From contig SSEV01000016.1 of the NCBI GenBank assembly GCA_008015095.1, positions 1 through 57,247 on the forward strand: a stretch of 57,247 bases of DNA, given 5' to 3'. Under the pieces are notes generated by a model. It worked only from the letters and a program-made list of their open reading frames with translations, was not told the origin of the DNA and searched no databases. Shown one piece after another: positions 53,353 to 57,247 of the stretch (positions within the stretch are counted from its first letter, which is position 1; each line of letters begins with the position of its first letter). The position numbers were made by a program, and so were the translations under genes. Origin of the DNA: Lysobacteraceae bacterium. Lineage in GTDB: Bacteria > Pseudomonadota > Gammaproteobacteria > Xanthomonadales > Xanthomonadaceae.

Positions 53353-53386
53353 TAGACAATTTTTTCTAGACAAACGTTTCTAGATC
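53353..53386. promoter_or_regulatory. Candidate BlaI operator region
   Basis: TAGACAA occurs twice (about 53353 and 53367), and TCTAGACAAACGTTTCTAGA contains two TCTAGA palindromes around an AAACGTTT core. It ends ~40 nt upstream of the blaI-like ATG at 53424, where an autoregulatory BlaI/MecI site would be expected. Known BlaI operators are also ACA/TGT-type palindromes; the match is only by general form. Confidence 0.4.
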
Positions 53387-53423
53387 GGCTAGGCTGCAGC
53401 TATTCTCGATAGCGCCCGCCCAG

Positions 53424-53813
53424 ATGCCCGGCAAATCCCGCAAATTGCCCAAACCCACGCCGGCTGAACTCGATCTGCTGCGCCTGTTGTGGCGGCTTGG
53501 CCCCAGTACGGTCAAGCAAGTGCACGAGGCGCAGCTGCAGGAAAGACCGGGCGCGACCTACGCCACCGTACTGCGCCAATTGCAGATCATGCATGGCAAA
53601 GGCCTGCTCAGCCGCGACGAGCGCCTGCGTTCACATGTCTATGCGGCTGTCCAGGCGCAGGACGCGTTGCAAACCAGTCTGCTCGGAGATCTGATTCACA
53701 AAGCCTTCTCCGGCTCAGGCAAAGATCTGGTCATGGCGGCTTTGCGCGGCCATGTGAGCGAAGAAGAGCGCGCGGAGATCCAGCGCTTCCTGGAGGAGAC
53801 CAGCGATGAATGA
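53424..53813 (+). CDS. BlaI/MecI/CopY-family transcriptional repressor
   Basis: A 129-residue winged-helix repressor: PTPAELDLLRLLWRLGPSTVKQVHEAQ (helix-turn-helix entry), TYATVLRQLQIMHGKGLL and a C-terminal dimerisation region ending SEEERAEIQRFLEET. It should repress its own operon with the M56 peptidase that follows (8-nt overlap) until the sensor signals. No beta-lactamase is next to it, so its targets may be envelope-stress genes. The ATG at 53424 has no clear Shine-Dalgarno, so a short leader is possible. Confidence 0.92.
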   Translation: MPGKSRKLPKPTPAELDLLRLLWRLGPSTVKQVHEAQLQERPGATYATVLRQLQIMHGKGLLSRDERLRSHVYAAVQAQDALQTSLLGDLIHKAFSGSGKDLVMAALRGHVSEEERAEIQRFLEETSDE

Positions 53814-55542
53814 CGCTATCGAAACATTGGGCTCGGTACTGCTGCATTTCCTCTGGCAAGGTGCCGCCATCGCCCTCTCCGCATGGCTTGCTCTACGGCT
53901 GCTGCGCCAGGCGCGGCCTCAGGCGCGATACGCCGTTCTGTGCGCGGCGATGTCCGCCTGTCTGCTCGCCCCCGTGATCTCGTTGTGGCGGGCCTTGGCG
54001 GTACCGATGGCGACCCGATCGCCATGGGACCAAGTTACGCGACTGCCATGGACGGATGTTTTATCGCCCGCATCGAACGTAGTGCCGGCGGGACCGTGGC
54101 CGCCCGAGGTTCTGCCCTGGGTTGTTGCGATCTGGACCGTCGGGGCAGCTGTCATGTTGCTGCGGATCGTCAGCGGCCTGCGCTGGGTCAGACGCGTGCG
54201 CCACGAGGCCGGCCGCTCGGTCCCTGATGGTTGGCAAGCGCGATTCGACGCGCTGGCCCGTCGTTTCGGCCTGGACCGGCTGCCACTCAGAATAGGGCCG
54301 GATGGCGAAGGCCCGATGACCATCGGCGTGTGGCGCCCGGTGGTGCTGGTGCCGGCCGCTCTATTCGCGAATATGCCGGTCGAATTGCTCGAAGCCCTGC
54401 TCGCGCACGAGTTGGCTCACATTCGGCGGCACGATTACCTGATCAATCTGCTTCAACGCATCACCGAAGCCCTGCTGTTCTATCACCCCGCGATCTGGTG
54501 GCTGTCGCGGCGACTGACGATCGAACGCGAGCTGATCGCCGACCGTCTCGCCGCGGACGCACTGGGCGAGCCGCGCAAGCTGGCGCTCGCACTCAGTCAG
54601 CTGGATCGTCTGCAGTTGTCCACCATCCCCCATCTCGCGCAGACCGCGCACGGAGGTTCGCTGATGTCCCGTATTGAAGCCCTGGTTCGCCCCGGCCGTC
54701 TTTCAGGCGGCGGTCTTGTGCTGTTCCCGGTGATCGGATTACTCGCAGTGGGGGTCGCTTTCTATGTCTATGCGGACGCGAAGCGCACACCGATCATACC
54801 GATCGTAGGGCATGCGGCCGCGCTGCCCGAATCGGTCGGGCCTGGCCCCGATGCGATCGCGATGACGGACAGCGTGGAAGAGGACGGCATCGAAAGCAGC
54901 GATGAAGATTTCATCCGCTTCCGCCATCAGGGCGGCACCTATGTGGTGCGCGATCCGGCGATCTTGGCGCGTGTCAAGCGAGAAGAGGCCACCGCCGAAG
55001 CCTACACCGCACAAGTGCGAGCGCTCGAAGCGGAAATGCAGGCGCAAAGCGAACGGATCGAAGCGATCGGACACGGCATGGGCGCCGCCCGTCCCGAACA
55101 TATGGACCAGACTCCGGCAATGCGCGAAGCCGTCGAAAAGCTCGAAGCGCTCGCACGGCAACAGGCCGAACTCGCCGAGCAGCACGCGATGCAGGCGAAC
55201 CACGCGTCGGGCTCGGAAGCCAAGGTCGCCGAGCAGACCCGCGAACTCGAAGCCATGGACCGCAAGATGCAAGCACTGGATGTACAGATCCAGCAACAGC
55301 AGTCGATCGTGGAACAACAAAGCGCGCAGATGGCGGCGCGAATGGATGCGATGGGCGATGAAATCGAGCGCGCGACGAAACCGATGGAAGAACTTGCCCG
55401 GAAAATGGATGTCCTCGCAATCAAGCAGCAGCAAGCCTACGCGCAAGCGGATCAGCGCATCCGTACCATGCTCGAACAGGCCATACGCGACGGAAAGGCC
55501 CAGCCGGCAGACGCATCATCGCCGTCATCGAAGAAGGATTGA
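53806..55542 (+). CDS. M56-family metallopeptidase, BlaR1-like without penicillin-sensing domain
   Basis: A 578-residue membrane peptidase. The N-terminal half has several membrane helices and the zinc site HELAHIRRHD (~200) with ERELIADRLAADAL downstream as the likely third ligand region. A further membrane helix (LVLFPVIGLLAVGVAFYVY) is followed by a ~230-residue periplasmic tail that is Gln/Glu/Met-rich and predicted coiled coil (~385-560). The penicillin-binding domain of BlaR1/MecR1 is absent, so the signal is not a beta-lactam bound that way. It probably cleaves or relieves the adjacent BlaI-like repressor. Confidence 0.9.
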   Translation: MNDAIETLGSVLLHFLWQGAAIALSAWLALRLLRQARPQARYAVLCAAMSACLLAPVISLWRALAVPMATRSPWDQVTRLPWTDVLSPASNVVPAGPWPPEVLPWVVAIWTVGAAVMLLRIVSGLRWVRRVRHEAGRSVPDGWQARFDALARRFGLDRLPLRIGPDGEGPMTIGVWRPVVLVPAALFANMPVELLEALLAHELAHIRRHDYLINLLQRITEALLFYHPAIWWLSRRLTIERELIADRLAADALGEPRKLALALSQLDRLQLSTIPHLAQTAHGGSLMSRIEALVRPGRLSGGGLVLFPVIGLLAVGVAFYVYADAKRTPIIPIVGHAAALPESVGPGPDAIAMTDSVEEDGIESSDEDFIRFRHQGGTYVVRDPAILARVKREEATAEAYTAQVRALEAEMQAQSERIEAIGHGMGAARPEHMDQTPAMREAVEKLEALARQQAELAEQHAMQANHASGSEAKVAEQTRELEAMDRKMQALDVQIQQQQSIVEQQSAQMAARMDAMGDEIERATKPMEELARKMDVLAIKQQQAYAQADQRIRTMLEQAIRDGKAQPADASSPSSKKD

Positions 55543-55558
55543 TTCCGACGGGCAGGTC

Positions 55559-55592
55559 AGCGGAAGATCGGGCATCCAATCGATCTTCCGCT
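55559..55592. terminator. Perfect 12-bp hairpin after the blaI-blaR1-like operon
   Basis: AGCGGAAGATCG pairs perfectly with CGATCTTCCGCT across a 10-base loop, 16 nt after the peptidase stop. Only AGATCT follows, with no long T tract; it is still the likeliest operon end. Confidence 0.6.
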
Positions 55593-55668
55593 AGATCTCC
55601 CGGGCGACCTTTCACGAGACCGCCGCCCGCGTGTAGAACAGCGGCTCACTGGCGAGACCCCTGTGCGT

Positions 55669-56010
55669 TCAAGCCTTGCGCAGGAAACACGTCTTCAGCA
55701 CCAGGCCTTTGATCTTCTCGGAATGGCCTTCGATATGCTCATGGTCGCCGTCGACTAGGCGGATGTTCCTGATCAGGGCGCCTTGCTTCAACGGGATCGA
55801 AGCCCCCTTCACTTTCAGATCCTTGATCACGACCACGCTGTCCCCGTCCATTAGCGGATTACCGTTGCAGTCGCGAACGGTTACGGACGTTGCGGTCGCC
55901 GACGCGACCTCTTCGATCCACTCATGCCCGCAGTCGGCGCAGACGATGCGGCCGTCGTCTTCATAGGTATTGAGCAAGGTGCATTGCGGGCAGGCGGGAA
56001 AGGTCGGCAT
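55669..56010 (-). CDS. yjdM: PhnA/YjdM-family zinc-ribbon protein
   Basis: A 113-residue protein starting MPTFPACPQC. The N-terminal zinc ribbon (CPQCTLLNTYEDDGRIVCADCGHEW) and C-terminal PhnA domain (VRDCNGNPLMDGDSVVVIKDLKVKG) match YjdM. Despite the old name it has no proven role in phosphonate use. It is cytosolic and unlinked to the EPS genes. The ATG at 56010 replaces the track's 56025. Confidence 0.93.
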   Translation of the reverse strand: MPTFPACPQCTLLNTYEDDGRIVCADCGHEWIEEVASATATSVTVRDCNGNPLMDGDSVVVIKDLKVKGASIPLKQGALIRNIRLVDGDHEHIEGHSEKIKGLVLKTCFLRKA

Positions 56011-56089
56011 CGGTGTGAGCAGCAATCAGGGGCCCGGATTATCGCCGGGAATACGCACGACGCATACCCGACGTCTCGGGCAACCTCCG

Positions 56090-56200
56090 TAGCAGGCCGT
56101 TGAAAAACCGCCTGCTCGCGCAGCCATTGATGGCTGCGCCGAGGAAGCAAGCGCGTCAGCAATGGATGCGTCGCGAGCGAGTCCGGACATGGATCCGGAA
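56090..56200 (+). repeat. Partial copy C of the MITE-like element
   Basis: It begins TAGCAGGCCGTTGAAAAACCGCCTGCT, like the left end of the element at 10330. It has a perfect CGCAGCCAT/ATGGCTGCG hairpin and the shared core (GAAGCAAGCGCG ... AGTCCGGACATG). The right inverted repeat is missing, so the copy is truncated just before the DUF2189 gene. Confidence 0.6.
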
Positions 56201-56213
56201 TGGAACCGCGCGC

Positions 56214-57014
56214 TCAGTCGAGCGTTGGCCATTCGCCCGGATTGAGCGTTTCGCGGTATCCGTGCCAAGCCGCATAGGCCAGCCACGGCATCACCAAGGC
56301 CAAGCCCAGAAACGCGGTCGCGAAGCCGATCGCGGTCAGCACCACGATGATTGCTGCCCATAGCGCCATCACCGCTTTGTTGCGGAGCACCGCATTCACG
56401 CTGGAAATGCCCGCGGTGATCATATCCACATCACGGTCGGCGATCATGGGCAGGGAGAATGCCGCGACCGCGAACGTCAATGCGGCGAACAGCGAGCCGA
56501 CCGCGGAGCCGATCGCCAGAAATTCGAGCAGCGTACGCATATCGTCTTCCTGGACCGGGAAAAACGCGCCGACCATCATGCCGGCACGCGACCACAGCAA
56601 GACGATGACACCTTGAACGATCGCGAATACGCCGGCCTGTCCGGCAACGCGACGTGCAAGCAGGAACGAATCCGACAAGGCCGGGCGGCGCCCGCGTTCG
56701 AGCGCGCGACTGACGCAGTAGAGACCGACGCAGATCAGGGGCGCAACGAACACGAAACCCGACAACAGCGTGGCGAGCAGGGCGAAGCGACCCAGCTTCC
56801 AAGCCAGCAGCGACACCATCAGGCTGATCATGACGATCGCCGTACCGAACATCAGCGACAGCGCGGGCGTCGCGCGCAGATCGCGCCAGCCCGCGCGCAA
56901 CCAGCGCCAGGGCGCGCCAAAGCCCAACATGGCGCAAGGCACAACGAAGGGACGCGCCGCTTCAACGGGCGGATCGGCAGCAGTGTCAGAGTTTTGCACA
57001 GGCGGCTCGTCCAC
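56214..57014 (-). CDS. DUF2189 membrane protein
   Basis: A 266-residue protein with six predicted membrane segments (TPALSLMFGTAIVMISLMVSLLAW, LATLLSGFVFVAPLICVGLYCVSRALERG and later ones). It ends with a conserved motif, AYAAWHGYRETLN. The architecture fits the DUF2189 family, which is common in alpha- and gammaproteobacteria and has no assigned function. The start is a GTG at 57014 with GGGAG upstream. It is preceded on the other strand by a possible new gene at the window edge. Confidence 0.85.
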   Translation of the reverse strand: MDEPPVQNSDTAADPPVEAARPFVVPCAMLGFGAPWRWLRAGWRDLRATPALSLMFGTAIVMISLMVSLLAWKLGRFALLATLLSGFVFVAPLICVGLYCVSRALERGRRPALSDSFLLARRVAGQAGVFAIVQGVIVLLWSRAGMMVGAFFPVQEDDMRTLLEFLAIGSAVGSLFAALTFAVAAFSLPMIADRDVDMITAGISSVNAVLRNKAVMALWAAIIVVLTAIGFATAFLGLALVMPWLAYAAWHGYRETLNPGEWPTLD

Positions 57015-57247
57015 GTCCCATCTCCCTCACGGCGGATCGCGGTCACGATAGCCTGAGGCGACTCGCCGCGCCATTGGTCCCGAAACCGGAAGCGCGTGCT
57101 AGCGTCTGCTTGGGAGCCGACGCCCGCCGTTACGGCAACGGATGCCGAGCGCGCGGCTTCATGGCACGATGCGGGTCAGTCCCGCCCGCCCTCGCCCGAC
57201 ATGGCCGACCAGCGCGAAGCAGATCCCTCTTGCGAACACGACCCGCA
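57015..57247. other. Right-edge region with possible start of a plus-strand gene
   Basis: The stretch is mostly unassigned. From an ATG at 57201 a frame (MADQREADPSCEHDP) is open to the window edge, 47 bases away, and would be divergent from the DUF2189 gene. Too little is present to name it, and a chance ORF is not excluded. Confidence 0.3.

Larger units (their letters stand above)
52873..53423. other. Long divergent intergenic region with candidate operators
   Basis: 551 bases between the sugar transferase gene (minus) and blaI-like gene (plus) hold both promoters. The BlaI-proximal part is AT-richer than the surroundings and contains repeated TAGACAA and TCTAGA words. The inverted repeat at 53075 lies ~200 nt upstream of the sugar transferase gene. 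ORFs called here (for example 53022-53318) are without family features. Confidence 0.5.

Overview
The window looks like a chromosomal segment from a high-GC gammaproteobacterium of the Xanthomonadaceae/Lysobacteraceae (Lysobacter- or Luteimonas-like). I infer this from the alpha-lytic-protease-like S1 peptidase, the PPi-type phosphofructokinase beside adk, the DedA-PAP2-LssY-like fusion and the strong G/C codon bias, which also creates many long antisense shadow ORFs. No database was searched; family names come from motifs and memory.

Layout. 1-6.4 kb holds mostly minus-strand housekeeping genes: a partial glyoxalase, an SDR oxidoreductase, a small kinase-like protein, a LON-domain protein broken by a frameshift, and mpl. 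On the plus strand are the DedA/PAP2 membrane protein and a secreted S1 protease interrupted by an in-frame TAG. 8.1-10.1 kb is divergent adk and PPi-dependent pfp. At 10.33-10.49 kb a ~160 bp element with terminal inverted repeats sits just upstream of an exopolysaccharide (EPS) locus that runs, with interruptions, to about 53 kb.

The EPS locus has several blocks. 10.6-19.1 kb (+): Wza-like export lipoprotein, Wzz-like chain-length protein, a CpsD-like ATPase with a degenerate P-loop, an outer-membrane barrel, and two paralogous heparinase II/III-type lyases, followed by a secreted protein of unknown function. 22.7-32.1 kb (-): glycosyltransferases, three NodB-type or NodB-like proteins, a PaaK-like adenylate-forming enzyme, a Wzx-type flippase and an O-antigen-ligase/Wzy-type protein, several of them overlapping by 1-4 nt. 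32.3-37.0 kb (+): a membrane J-domain protein, a methyltransferase, a glycosyltransferase and a Gfo/Idh/MocA-SDR fusion. 37.1-43.5 kb: two more methyltransferases, an AT3 acyltransferase, a glycosyltransferase and an asparagine-synthase-type amidotransferase. 45.1-49.0 kb (+): a tightly overlapping four-gene operon of acyl carrier protein, AMP-forming ligase, NadE-like ligase and GNAT acetyltransferase. 49.4-52.9 kb: a further deacetylase and GT2 gene in head-to-head overlap, and the polyprenyl-phosphate sugar transferase that probably starts repeat-unit assembly.

Together these genes read as a complete Wzx/Wzy-type pathway: initiation, extension, O-/N-modification, flipping, polymerisation, export, and periplasmic trimming by lyases and deacetylases. 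The export genes resemble those known from exosortase A (XrtA/PEP-CTERM) loci, yet no exosortase or PEP-CTERM protein is visible here. The most unusual parts are the ACP/ligase/NadE-like/GNAT operon with its amidotransferase neighbour, and the lyase pair inside the export operon. 53.4-57.2 kb carries a BlaI/BlaR1-like pair, yjdM and a DUF2189 membrane protein. A palindromic repeat core occurs at five places in the window.
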